Shown here one piece after another: positions 7,840 to 14,702 of a stretch of 14,822 nucleotides of DNA (positions are counted from its first letter, which is position 1; every line of letters begins with the position of its first letter). Origin of the DNA: Clostridium sp. CAG:510 (lineage in GTDB: Bacteria > Bacillota > Clostridia > Lachnospirales > Lachnospiraceae); contig FR880819.1 in the NCBI GenBank assembly GCA_000434615.1, forward strand, positions 56,394-71,215, written 5' to 3'. The notes below the pieces were generated by a model. The model saw nothing but the letters and a program-made list of their open reading frames with translations. It did not search any database and was not told where the DNA came from. The translations under genes and the position numbers were made by a program.

Positions 7840-8760
7840 ATGAAGACAGACCGGATATTGGGCATCATCATTTATTTAGTGAATCATGATAATGTTTCTG
7901 CCAGCTATCTCGCAGAAAAATTTCATGTATCGGTCAGGACAATTCAAAGAGATATGATAAGTATTTCTGCAATAGGCGTACCGATATATTCGGAAAGCGG
8001 GAAAAATGGCGGTTATTCCATTCTGCCTACTTATAAAATTGAAAACAGTGAAATCAGAAGCGATGAACAGCAGATGATAATAAAGGCATTGGAAAGTTTG
8101 GCCACATCTTATACCAATGATACCTTAAAGACCCTGATAGAAAAGTATAATGCGATTGTTCAAAAAGAAGGCGGTCAAAAAGTTTTCTGGGATTTTGGCG
8201 TAACCAAAGAAAATGCCGATGTACAGAGTAAAAACAAATTGCTGGAACATGCCATTGGTCAGAAGAAGTATGTGTCATTTGCATACTGCAACGCGGATGG
8301 AAAAAAATCCGTACCGGTGGTCGAGCCACTGGCTATTCATTATAAATGGTATGCATGGTACCTCTTCGCTTATTCGGAAGAGAAAAAGCAGTATAGAACC
8401 TACAAAGTGGCAAGAATGCAGAATTTGAAGGAAACGGATAAGATATCGGTTATGGACCATGGGGACGTTAAGGTCTTAATGAGAGAGTCAGAGCAGGCAT
8501 ACTACCAGACAAGTATTCCGATTGAGGTGCAGTTTGCCAATGAAGAAACGGCATTGATGGAAGAATATTTTCCGGGTTGTCCCATAGAACAGATAGCAGA
8601 AAATACAAAACGCATGTTTATTGATGTGCCTGCAAAGGAACGATTATGGAAAGCACTGCTGTTAAGTTTCGGAAACAAAGTAAAGGTCATAGGACCGGAG
8701 GAGTACAAGAAGGAGCTGATACAGACAGCTCAAAAATTTTTGTCTAATTACGACATATAG
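7840..8760 (+). CDS. YafY/DeoR-type HTH regulator with WYL domain
   Basis: A 306-aa DNA-binding regulator. I chose ATG 7840 because GAGAGGAAG stands about 7 bp upstream; an in-frame ATG at 7822 lies before this site. Residues 1-60 form an HTH_11 winged helix (LAEKFHVSVRTIQRDM, then the wing segment SESGKNGGYSIL). Residues about 138-195 are a WYL domain: VSFAYCNADG, VEPLAIHYKWYAWYLFAY with the signature W173-Y174-L175, then YRTYKVARM. A WCX-type C-terminal extension follows (about 210-306). WYL domains bind ligands, probably nucleic-acid or nucleotide-derived, and such regulators often control stress or defence genes. Here the next gene is a DinB-like protein 82 bp downstream, a pairing common in clostridia, so that gene is its most likely target. 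Whether it also controls the upstream defence-like genes is unknown. Confidence 0.9.
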   Translation: MKTDRILGIIIYLVNHDNVSASYLAEKFHVSVRTIQRDMISISAIGVPIYSESGKNGGYSILPTYKIENSEIRSDEQQMIIKALESLATSYTNDTLKTLIEKYNAIVQKEGGQKVFWDFGVTKENADVQSKNKLLEHAIGQKKYVSFAYCNADGKKSVPVVEPLAIHYKWYAWYLFAYSEEKKQYRTYKVARMQNLKETDKISVMDHGDVKVLMRESEQAYYQTSIPIEVQFANEETALMEEYFPGCPIEQIAENTKRMFIDVPAKERLWKALLLSFGNKVKVIGPEEYKKELIQTAQKFLSNYDI

Positions 8761-8842
8761 TTGTCGCAGCAATCCCGTAAAATATACCTGAAAATAGGAA
8801 AGACAAACATGTTTTATCATTGGAAAATTGGGAGGAAGGTTT

Positions 8843-9556
8843 ATGACAAAAGAAGGATTGATCCGTTCATTTGAAGAAAAACACAAGGAATTGGAACGGG
8901 CATTGCAGGGAGATGACATTGGCTATATAAAGGAACTGACGTTGGAAGTTCATGCTATGGTTCATCCGGCGGAAGTATCCGGCAGGACGGAGAAAACAGT
9001 AGCGGATTATGTGCTGGATTACATGATGAAAGGGCATCAAAACGACCTTGTGCCCAGGGAGAACTGGGAAGAAGACCTCCATTATGCCGGAACCAATACG
9101 GTGCCGATGTGCTGGCAGTTCTGGCATACTTACAGAATTGAAGATTTAGTCAGTAATATATTGATGGCAAACCAAAATCAGTTGTTTGATGATGAGTGGC
9201 AAAAAAGAATAGGGACAAACATTATGGATACAGGGAATGCCCTGGAGCTGGATGAAGCAATCACATTTGCAAAAGGAATTCATGTGGAAGCTTTACGGGA
9301 GTACATGATTGCTGTCGGAAAAAATACAAGAAAAATCTTAGAGAGTCTTACATTGGAACAGATTAAATCCATGGTGCCGGAAGAGTGGGTTATGCGCATC
9401 CTTGAAGAAGGCGGAGTGACTACGGATATCCGTTCGGTATGGCTGCTGGTATTCTGGGGAAGACTGACGAGGGGCGGAATGATTTTGATACCTATGACAG
9501 GGCACCATATGATGCACTTGCCGCCCTGTTTGGACCATTTGCCGATATTGGATTGA
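8843..9556 (+). CDS. DinB-superfamily (DinB_2-like) protein
   Basis: A 237-aa soluble, mainly helical protein. The start is ATG 8843, after GGGAGGAAGG (8830-8839); a TTG at 8828 in the same frame precedes that site. It resembles the DinB/YfiT four-helix-bundle metal-binding family. Candidate metal ligands are H37/H41 in the first helix region, H95 in FWHTYRIED, and H221/H225 in the C-terminal MTGHHMMHLPPC motif, the usual 'R/GH..MH' end of the fold. The ending was checked in the +1 frame because the last 30 residues also read as a plausible protein there; the annotated frame keeps the family motif. DinB-like proteins are often thiol-dependent hydrolases or transferases, or of unknown role, so no substrate is assigned. 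It is probably co-transcribed with the WYL regulator upstream. Confidence 0.75.
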   Translation: MTKEGLIRSFEEKHKELERALQGDDIGYIKELTLEVHAMVHPAEVSGRTEKTVADYVLDYMMKGHQNDLVPRENWEEDLHYAGTNTVPMCWQFWHTYRIEDLVSNILMANQNQLFDDEWQKRIGTNIMDTGNALELDEAITFAKGIHVEALREYMIAVGKNTRKILESLTLEQIKSMVPEEWVMRILEEGGVTTDIRSVWLLVFWGRLTRGGMILIPMTGHHMMHLPPCLDHLPILD

Positions 9557-9640
9557 TGCAGCAATGATGTGACTCAATAGAAAAAGCAGTCTTGCTGAAA
9601 TCGGTTTTATACATATATAAATTGGGGAGGAAGCGATACC

Positions 9641-9808
9641 ATGACATCATTGGAAGTAGACACAATGGTGAATAATTCAACATATGACTTCACGCAACAA
9701 GATGCTTTTGATGCACTTTACGGGGAGCTTGCAAAAGGAATGCAGAGTATGAAAAATGGTGAGGTATACACCATTGAAGAAGCATGGGATGAAATTGACA
9801 AGGTATAA
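9641..9808 (+). CDS. Small antitoxin-like protein without an adjacent toxin
   Basis: ATG 9641 after GGGGAGG (9624-9630) opens a 55-aa frame ending at TAA 9806-9808. The protein is acidic, and its second half (DALYGELAKGMQSMKNGEVY, then TIEEAWDEID) has the 'KGxxxxxxGEVYTxEEAxxEI' pattern of Phd/YefM- or RelB-like antitoxins, which end in a toxin-binding helix. The usual N-terminal DNA-binding part is short or absent. A ParE- or RelE-like toxin would be expected directly downstream, but the next gene is spoIIID, whose promoter -35 begins 9 bp after the stop. It may be an orphan antitoxin or an unrelated small protein. A weak promoter (TTGCTG, 16 bp, TATATA at 9592-9619) lies upstream. Confidence 0.6.
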   Translation: MTSLEVDTMVNNSTYDFTQQDAFDALYGELAKGMQSMKNGEVYTIEEAWDEIDKV

Positions 9809-9816
9809 TATTCCGG

Positions 9817-9845
9817 TCATATCCCCTCGGAAACATACATACAAT
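9817..9845 (+). promoter_or_regulatory. Sigma-E-type sporulation promoter of spoIIID
   Basis: TCATATC (9817-9823), a 14-bp spacer, and CATACAAT (9838-9845). The -10 is an exact match to the sigma-E consensus CATACAnT known from Bacillus subtilis, and the -35 fits KMATATW at six of seven positions. spoIIID is a sigma-E regulon gene in B. subtilis and clostridia, which agrees with this site 29 bp before its start codon. Confidence 0.8.
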
Positions 9846-9873
9846 GTAAAAAAGTATTCTGAGGGGATTACCT

Positions 9874-10137
9874 TTGAAAGATTATATCGAAGAACGTGCG
9901 ATGGGCATTGCAACGTACATCATCGAAAACAATGCCACCGTGCGTCAGACCGCCAAGGCATTCGGAGTCAGCAAGAGTACGGTACATAAGGACGTGACAG
10001 ACCGCCTGATGCAGATTAATCCGACACTTGCAAAGGAGGCAAGATGCGTTCTGGACGTAAATAAATCGGAGAGGCATATCAGGGGCGGCATGGCAACCAA
10101 AGAAAAGTATGCGCACCAGCACCGGAACGGACTGTAA
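9874..10137 (+). CDS. spoIIID: Sporulation transcriptional regulator SpoIIID
   Basis: An 87-aa helix-turn-helix protein starting at TTG 9874 with GAGGGG (9861-9866) 7 bp upstream. It matches SpoIIID along its whole length: DYIEERAMGIATYIIENNAT at the N-terminus, then VRQTAKAFGVSKSTVHKDVT (the HTH), INPTLAKEA, VLDVNKSERHIRGG and ATKEKY, followed by a short basic tail. SpoIIID acts in the mother cell, where it activates and represses sigma-E regulon genes and helps switch to sigma-K. The sequence-visible sigma-E promoter upstream agrees with this. The presence of this intact gene implies that the host forms endospores or descends from one that did. A decayed partial copy lies about 2.3 kb upstream. 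Confidence 0.96.
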   Translation: MKDYIEERAMGIATYIIENNATVRQTAKAFGVSKSTVHKDVTDRLMQINPTLAKEARCVLDVNKSERHIRGGMATKEKYAHQHRNGL

Positions 10138-10167
10138 ATGCGTGGCGGAAAATAAAGAAAACCACAT

Positions 10168-10256
10168 AACGTGCCGATACATATCCCAAAGGATAAAAAC
10201 TGTTGATGCGGCAGGGAAGCCGCGTGCGGAAATCAGGGAGGATGTATCGGCATGTT
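10168..10256 (+). promoter_or_regulatory. Leader inverted repeat sequestering the start codon of the downstream gene
   Basis: AACGTGCCGATACAT (10168-10182) is complementary to ATGTATCGGCATGTT (10242-10256) over all 15 positions, with one G-U pair. The right arm contains the whole start codon (10252-10254), and the ribosome binding site GGGAGG lies just inside the loop. A second hairpin, ATGCGGC/GCCGCGT (10206-10212/10219-10225), is nested within. If transcription starts upstream of 10168, the folded mRNA should hide the start codon. It could instead be a DNA binding site or a mobile-element remnant. Confidence 0.55.
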
Positions 10257-11136
10257 TACAATGGCGGGAACAATAAAAAGAAGTGTGCGCATGGCAGCAC
10301 TGGATCAGAAATGGCAGCAGAAAAAGAACAGTTTCGGGCAGGATAAGAAGAAACTGACGGAAATGACAGCGGAAGAACGGCAGCTTCAGGATTTCAGAGA
10401 ACAGGCAGAGCAGATGCGGAAAAGTCAGAAGCATGCCAATATCGATGCCAAGCTGGCAGCGGGGGAAGAACTTACCCCGGAAGAAATTGAGTATTTACGG
10501 CAGAATAATCCACAGGCACTAAAAGATTATGAGGACACCCAGAGGGAGCGGGAAAACTATAAAAGGGCGCTCCGCAACTGCAGAACGAAAGAAGAGGTAG
10601 AGCGGTTAAAGTACACTAAGATGGGACAGTTTATGGCGGAAGCCAAGAAAATATCCAGTAACGCCTGCATTCCCAAGGGGAAAAAGGTTGCACTGTTAAA
10701 GAGAATTCTGCAGCAGGCAACCGCTGTGGAGGACGAACATAAGGAATTTTTGAAGACAAGCCGCTACGCAAGTCTTCCTACGGAAGAGGAAGCAAGAGAG
10801 GCGGAAAAAGCCGAAAAAGAACAACGGGAAGCGGAAACCACAGGAGCTGACGAAACGGAAAATACAGAAGAAGTAAAGGATACAGATGCGGAAGACGCAG
10901 AGGATGTAAAGGACTCTGATGCTGAGGGCACAAAGGACACCGGAGCAGAAAGCGCAGACCATACAAAGAAAACACCGTTACCAAATACCCCGGAGTTTCC
11001 CCAGGACACCCGCCGTAAAAAGAAACCGCAGCCTGCCGGCAGTTTGCCGGAGGGCTCTGCAGCCATCCACAGTATTTTAACCAGTGTAGTGGCATCGGCG
11101 GATGGCATCCCCGGTGAAATAAATGTGAAAATATAA
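10252..11136 (+). CDS. Conserved-looking coiled-coil protein with acidic repeats, function unknown
   Basis: A 294-aa protein that I do not recognise. ATG 10252 follows GGGAGG about 10 bp upstream. There is no signal peptide or membrane segment. Residues 10-175 are strongly charged and helical, with likely coiled coil (TAEERQLQDFREQAEQMRKS; QRERENYKRALRNCRTKEEVE). Residues about 180-240 are rich in Glu, Asp and Ala, with three imperfect repeats of the kind VKDTDAED, VKDSDAEG, TKDTGAES. A proline/lysine-rich linker (PEFPQDTRRKKKPQP) and a short hydrophobic end (AAIHSILTSVVASADG) follow. It sits 114 bp after spoIIID, but the structured leader gives it scope for its own control. A sporulation role is possible by position only. 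Confidence 0.7.
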   Translation: MFTMAGTIKRSVRMAALDQKWQQKKNSFGQDKKKLTEMTAEERQLQDFREQAEQMRKSQKHANIDAKLAAGEELTPEEIEYLRQNNPQALKDYEDTQRERENYKRALRNCRTKEEVERLKYTKMGQFMAEAKKISSNACIPKGKKVALLKRILQQATAVEDEHKEFLKTSRYASLPTEEEAREAEKAEKEQREAETTGADETENTEEVKDTDAEDAEDVKDSDAEGTKDTGAESADHTKKTPLPNTPEFPQDTRRKKKPQPAGSLPEGSAAIHSILTSVVASADGIPGEINVKI

Positions 11137-11137
11137 C

Positions 11138-11166
11138 TTTACAATCGAAAAAAATGTGTATATAAT
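11138..11166 (+). promoter_or_regulatory. Strong sigma-A promoter upstream of the acetolactate synthase gene
   Basis: TTTACA (11138-11143), a 17-bp spacer and a perfect TATAAT (11161-11166). Transcription should begin near 11173, about 14 bases before a terminator hairpin that lies between this promoter and the gene. The -35 starts 1 bp after the stop codon of the preceding gene. Confidence 0.75.
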
Positions 11167-11186
11167 CAAGTCAAATTTTAGCAAAG

Positions 11187-11216
11187 GCGCTATGTAGAAA
11201 TACATGGCGCTTTTTT
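11187..11216 (+). terminator. Rho-independent terminator in the leader of the acetolactate synthase gene
   Basis: GCGCTATGTA (11187-11196) pairs with TACATGGCGC (11201-11210) over 10 positions, with one G-U pair, around a GAAA tetraloop. TTTTTT (11211-11216) follows. It is downstream of the consensus promoter and 26 bp before the start codon. It may terminate the upstream gene's transcript, act as an attenuator, or both. Confidence 0.85.
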
Positions 11217-11241
11217 CTATGGAGAAAGGCAGGTTTTTCAT

Positions 11242-12887
11242 ATGGAAGAACAGCAGAAAAAAAGCACGGCGGAAGTGCTGGTGGAATGCTTGAAGGAAGA
11301 AGGCGTGGACACCATATTCGGTATTCCCGGAGAAGAAACACTGGATTTGATGTTTGCCATAAAAAAAGCGGCATTCATTTTATAGATACGAGGCATGAAC
11401 AGGGTGCGGCATTTATGGCGGATGTATACGGCAGGCTGACCGGTAAAGCAGGTGTCTGCCTGTCCACACTGGGACCGGGAGCCACCAACCTGGTAACCGG
11501 CGTGGCAGATGCGTTCCTGGACGGTTCCCCACTGGTAGCGATTACCGGTCAGGTAGGAACCGACCAGATGCAGTTGACGAGCCACCAGTATCTGGATTTA
11601 ACCACCATGTTTGCGCCCATTACCAAACGAACCAAGCAGATTATCCGTCCGGATACCGTGGCAGAAATTACCCGACTGGCGTTTAAGTATGCGGAAAATG
11701 AGAAGCCGGGCGCCACGCATATTGATTTACCGAAAAACATTGCCAAGATGCCGGCGGATGTAGCGCCCTTAAAGAAACAGGAAAAACTGGTAGAGTATGC
11801 TTCCAGAAAAGCAGTTGTGGCAGCAAGTGAACTGATTAAACAGGCAAAAGTGCCGGTGATACTTGCCGGTAACGGTGCGGTCCGGCAGCATGCGTCCAAG
11901 GCATTGACGGAGTTTGTGAACAGGCTGCACATTCCGGTGGTAAATACCATGATGGCAAAAGGCATTGTGTCCATGGACAACCCCTACAGTCTGTGGACCC
12001 TGGGAATACCTCAGAAGGATTATGTCAATAAAATATTTGAGGTGGCGGACCTGGTTATCGGAGTGGGCTATGACATGGTGGAATGTGCGCCGTCCAAGTG
12101 GAACGTCCATCCCGGCACCAAAATCATACATATTGCCTGTGAGCCTGCCGATGTCAATAAACGTTATCAGCCGGATGTGGAGCTGGTGGGCGATATTTCC
12201 AACAGCCTGCAGAAAATTTTAAATATTACGGAAAGAGAAGAAGAACCGGTATTTGCCCTGCAATTAAAGGAACAGATGGTAAAAGAGCAGGAAGAAATGG
12301 CGGCGGATGACTCCTATCCCATGAAACCGGCAAGAATTTTAGCGGATGTACGGAAAATCATGGGAAAAGAGGACATTGTGCTTTCCGATGTGGGCGCTCA
12401 CAAAATGTGGATTGCCAGACATTACCACTACTACGAACCCAATACCTGTTTAATCAGCAACGGTTTTGCCAGCATGGGCTTCTCCGTGCCGGGCGCCATC
12501 AGCGCCAAAATGCTTTACCCGGAGCGAAGGGTGCTGGCAATCTGTGGAGACGGCGGATTTATGATGAATAACCAGGAACTGGAAACGGCAGTGCGTGAAA
12601 AAGTGCCCTTTGTTACCCTGATTTGGGAGGACGAGGCTTACGGCCTTATTAAATGGAAGGAACAGGAGCAGTTCGACGACAGTTGTTATGTGGATTTTAC
12701 CAATCCTGATTTCAAAATGATGGCGGAATCCATGCATTGCAAGGGCTATGAAGTACATTGGGCACAAGAACTGATACCGACACTGGAAGAAGCATTTGCC
12801 CAGAAGGTGCCTGCGGTTGTCGTTGTGAAAGTGGATTACAGCGAAAACATGAAACTCAGCGCCCACTTAAAAGAGATTATGCTTTGA
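11242..12887 (+). CDS. alsS: Acetolactate synthase large subunit (AlsS/IlvB-like), interrupted by a -1 frame change at an A7 tract
   Basis: The enzyme condenses two pyruvates to 2-acetolactate using thiamine diphosphate, in acetoin or branched-chain amino acid synthesis. ATG 11242 (AGG-rich site about 8 bp upstream) opens 42 codons typical of the N-terminus (GVDTIFGIPGEETLDLMFAI) and then meets TAG at 11383-11385. The rest of the protein continues without loss in the -1 frame from AGC 11367 to TGA 12887. Joining the frames at A AAA AAA (11361-11367) gives 548 aa, the usual family length. Visible landmarks in joined numbering are the catalytic glutamate E53 in DTRHEQG, LGPGATN in the Pyr domain, and the ThDP/Mg motif GDGG (436-439) leading to EDEAYG (463-468). 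The end VDYSEN is like catabolic AlsS. No small-subunit gene follows. The frame change may be a mutation, a sequencing error, or slippage; als versus ilv role is undecided. Confidence 0.85.
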
Positions 12888-12912
12888 CAACCGGACGGAT
12901 AGTCTTTATAAT
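12884..12912 (+). promoter_or_regulatory. Fully consensus sigma-A promoter of guaA
   Basis: TTGACA (12884-12889), exactly 17 bp, and TATAAT (12907-12912) match the sigma-A consensus at all twelve positions. The -35 overlaps the stop codon of the acetolactate synthase gene. Transcription should begin near 12919, which excludes the in-frame ATG at 12911 as the guaA start. Confidence 0.9.
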
Positions 12913-12958
12913 GGGAAACAGATATTTAGGAGACTATTACGAAAGGCATGGTAGGATA

Positions 12959-14500
12959 ATGGATAGAGAAATGGTTGTGGTTCTCGATTTCGGCGGTCAG
13001 TATAACCAGCTGATAGCCCGCAGAGTCAGAGAATGCAATGTATATTGTGAAGTGCATCCGTACAACCTTCCTTTGGACAAGCTGAAAGAAATGCATCCCA
13101 AGGGAATTATTTTCACAGGAGGTCCCAACAGCGTATACGGCGAAGAGTCCCCACTTTGTGATATGGAAGTGTTCAAACTGGGTGTGCCCGTGCTTGGTAT
13201 CTGCTACGGTTCCCAGCTTATGGCGCACATGCTGGGCGGCAAGGTGGCAACCGCACCTGTCAGCGAATACGGCAAAACTGAGGTTACGGTGAACAACAAG
13301 ACCAAGTTGTTTGAAGGTGTATCCGAAAAAACAATCTGCTGGATGAGCCATACAGATTATATTGAAAAGGCACCGGCTGATTTTACCATTACGGCACATA
13401 CACCGGTATGTCCCGTTGCGGCAATGGAAAATGTGGAGAAAAATCTGTATGCGGTACAGTTCCACCCCGAAGTAATGCATACACAGGAAGGTATGAAGAT
13501 GCTTCACAACTTCGTTATGAACATCTGCGGATGTACCGGAAGCTGGAAGATGGATTCCTTCGTGGAAACAAGCATTCAGGCAATCCGTGAAAAAGTCGGA
13601 AACGGCAAAGTACTTTGCGCCCTGTCCGGCGGCGTTGACTCTTCCGTAGCAGCCGTAATGCTGGCAAAGGCAGTCGGCAAGCAGCTTACCTGTGTATTTG
13701 TAGATCACGGTCTGCTTCGTAAAAACGAAGGAGATGAGGTAGAAGCGGTATTCGGACCCGACGGTCCCTACGACTTAAACTTTATCCGTGTCAATGCACA
13801 GGAGCGTTTTTACAGCAAACTGGCGGGCGTTACCGAACCGGAACGCAAGCGTAAAATCATTGGTGAAGAATTCATCCGTGTATTTGAGGAAGAAGCAAAG
13901 AAAATCGGAGCCGTGGATTTCCTGGTACAGGGAACCATTTATCCCGATGTAATTGAAAGCGGTCTCGGCAAATCAGCCGTTATCAAGAGCCACCACAACG
14001 TAGGCGGTCTTCCCGACTATGTAGATTTCAAAGAGATTATTGAGCCGTTGCGGCTTTTGTTTAAGGATGAAGTCCGTAAGGCAGGCCGTGAACTCGGCAT
14101 TCCCGAATACCTGGTAAACCGTCAGCCGTTCCCCGGCCCCGGTCTTGGTATCCGTATCATTGGCGAAGTTACTGCGGAGAAGGTTAAAATCGTTCAGGAT
14201 GCTGACTACATCTACCGCGAAGAAATCGCCAAAGCCGGCATTGCACCGGAACTTGGCCAGTACTTTGCAGCCCTGACCAATATGAGAAGCGTCGGCTGCA
14301 TGGGTGACGAGCGTACCTACGATTACGCCGTGGCACTCCGTGCCGTAACCACCTCCGACTTCATGACCGCAGAAGCTGCCCAGCTTCCCTGGGACCTCCT
14401 CGGCAAAGTCACCAACCGAATCGTAAACGAAGTGAAGGGTGTCAACCGCGTAGTCTACGACTGCACCAGCAAGCCACCCGGAACGATTGAATTTGAATAA
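12959..14500 (+). CDS. guaA: GMP synthase (glutamine-hydrolysing)
   Basis: A 513-aa cytosolic enzyme that converts XMP to GMP with ATP and glutamine, the last step of guanine nucleotide synthesis. The N-terminal class I glutamine amidotransferase domain (about 1-200) has GICYGSQ with nucleophile C82, and H169/E171 in QFHPEV. The ATP pyrophosphatase domain carries the P-loop SGGVDSS (223-229), and the C-terminal dimerisation domain ends in the conserved KPPGTIEFE. Also visible are the conserved RQPFPGPGLGIR and TNMRSVGCMGD segments. The start ATG 12959 (MDREMVVVLDFGGQ) fits the family and the promoter; ATG 12971 is the alternative. Its ribosome binding site is poor, with AGGA only a few bases away. 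The start overlaps the TAA of a three-codon ATG-GTA-GGA-TAA frame (12948-12959). A strong terminator follows. Confidence 0.97.
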   Translation: MDREMVVVLDFGGQYNQLIARRVRECNVYCEVHPYNLPLDKLKEMHPKGIIFTGGPNSVYGEESPLCDMEVFKLGVPVLGICYGSQLMAHMLGGKVATAPVSEYGKTEVTVNNKTKLFEGVSEKTICWMSHTDYIEKAPADFTITAHTPVCPVAAMENVEKNLYAVQFHPEVMHTQEGMKMLHNFVMNICGCTGSWKMDSFVETSIQAIREKVGNGKVLCALSGGVDSSVAAVMLAKAVGKQLTCVFVDHGLLRKNEGDEVEAVFGPDGPYDLNFIRVNAQERFYSKLAGVTEPERKRKIIGEEFIRVFEEEAKKIGAVDFLVQGTIYPDVIESGLGKSAVIKSHHNVGGLPDYVDFKEIIEPLRLLFKDEVRKAGRELGIPEYLVNRQPFPGPGLGIRIIGEVTAEKVKIVQDADYIYREEIAKAGIAPELGQYFAALTNMRSVGCMGDERTYDYAVALRAVTTSDFMTAEAAQLPWDLLGKVTNRIVNEVKGVNRVVYDCTSKPPGTIEFE

Positions 14501-14525
14501 GCTACGAGCAGTGTAATAGAAAAAG

Positions 14526-14572
14526 AAAGATAGTTGATGCAAGCTTGCTTGTAAGAAACTATCTTTTTTTTT
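14526..14572 (+). terminator. Rho-independent terminator after guaA
   Basis: AAAGATAGTT (14526-14535) pairs with AACTATCTTT (14557-14566), with an inner loop containing the palindrome GCAAGCTTGC. It is followed by a run of nine T (14564-14572). The A-rich left flank would also let it work for minus-strand transcripts. Confidence 0.9.
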
Positions 14573-14578
14573 CTATTT

Positions 14579-14625
14579 ATTCGGCGACAGCCGAACATGA
14601 GGATGAAGCAAAGCGAAATCCGAAT
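14579..14625. repeat. Possible small intergenic palindromic element
   Basis: ATTCGG (14579-14584) and CCGAAT (14620-14625) bound a 47-bp stretch. Inside, TTCGGC-GACA-GCCGAA (14580-14595) is a perfect 6-bp hairpin and GGAT/ATCC forms an inner pair. The style, GC-rich and structured between two transcription units, resembles repeated intergenic elements, but only one copy is present here. Confidence 0.3.
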
Positions 14626-14702
14626 GAGCACTGCGGGTTTCCGGCATTTGTTTTATCAAATGGCTCTAGTTTGGGGCGGAGTAATGAGTTGGGGGTATAG
14701 TA

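Noticed and set aside
9440..9570. Frameshift near the end of the DinB-like gene
   Set aside because: The +1 frame also gives a plausible-looking tail, but the annotated frame keeps the family motif with the H221/H225 pair (MTGHHMMHLPPC).
10696..11108. Three overlapping minus-strand frames of 88-114 residues
   Set aside because: They are Ser/Ala/Val/Pro- or Cys/Phe-rich reverse readings of the acidic repeat of the plus-strand gene and have no ribosome binding sites.
11138..11241. T-box or leader-peptide attenuator for branched-chain amino acids
   Set aside because: The leader is too short for a T-box and contains no run of Leu, Ile or Val codons.
12911..12958. N-terminal extension of GuaA from the ATG at 12911
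   Set aside because: This ATG overlaps the consensus -10 box, so it is not in the transcript, and GuaA proteins begin near the VVVLDFGGQ segment.
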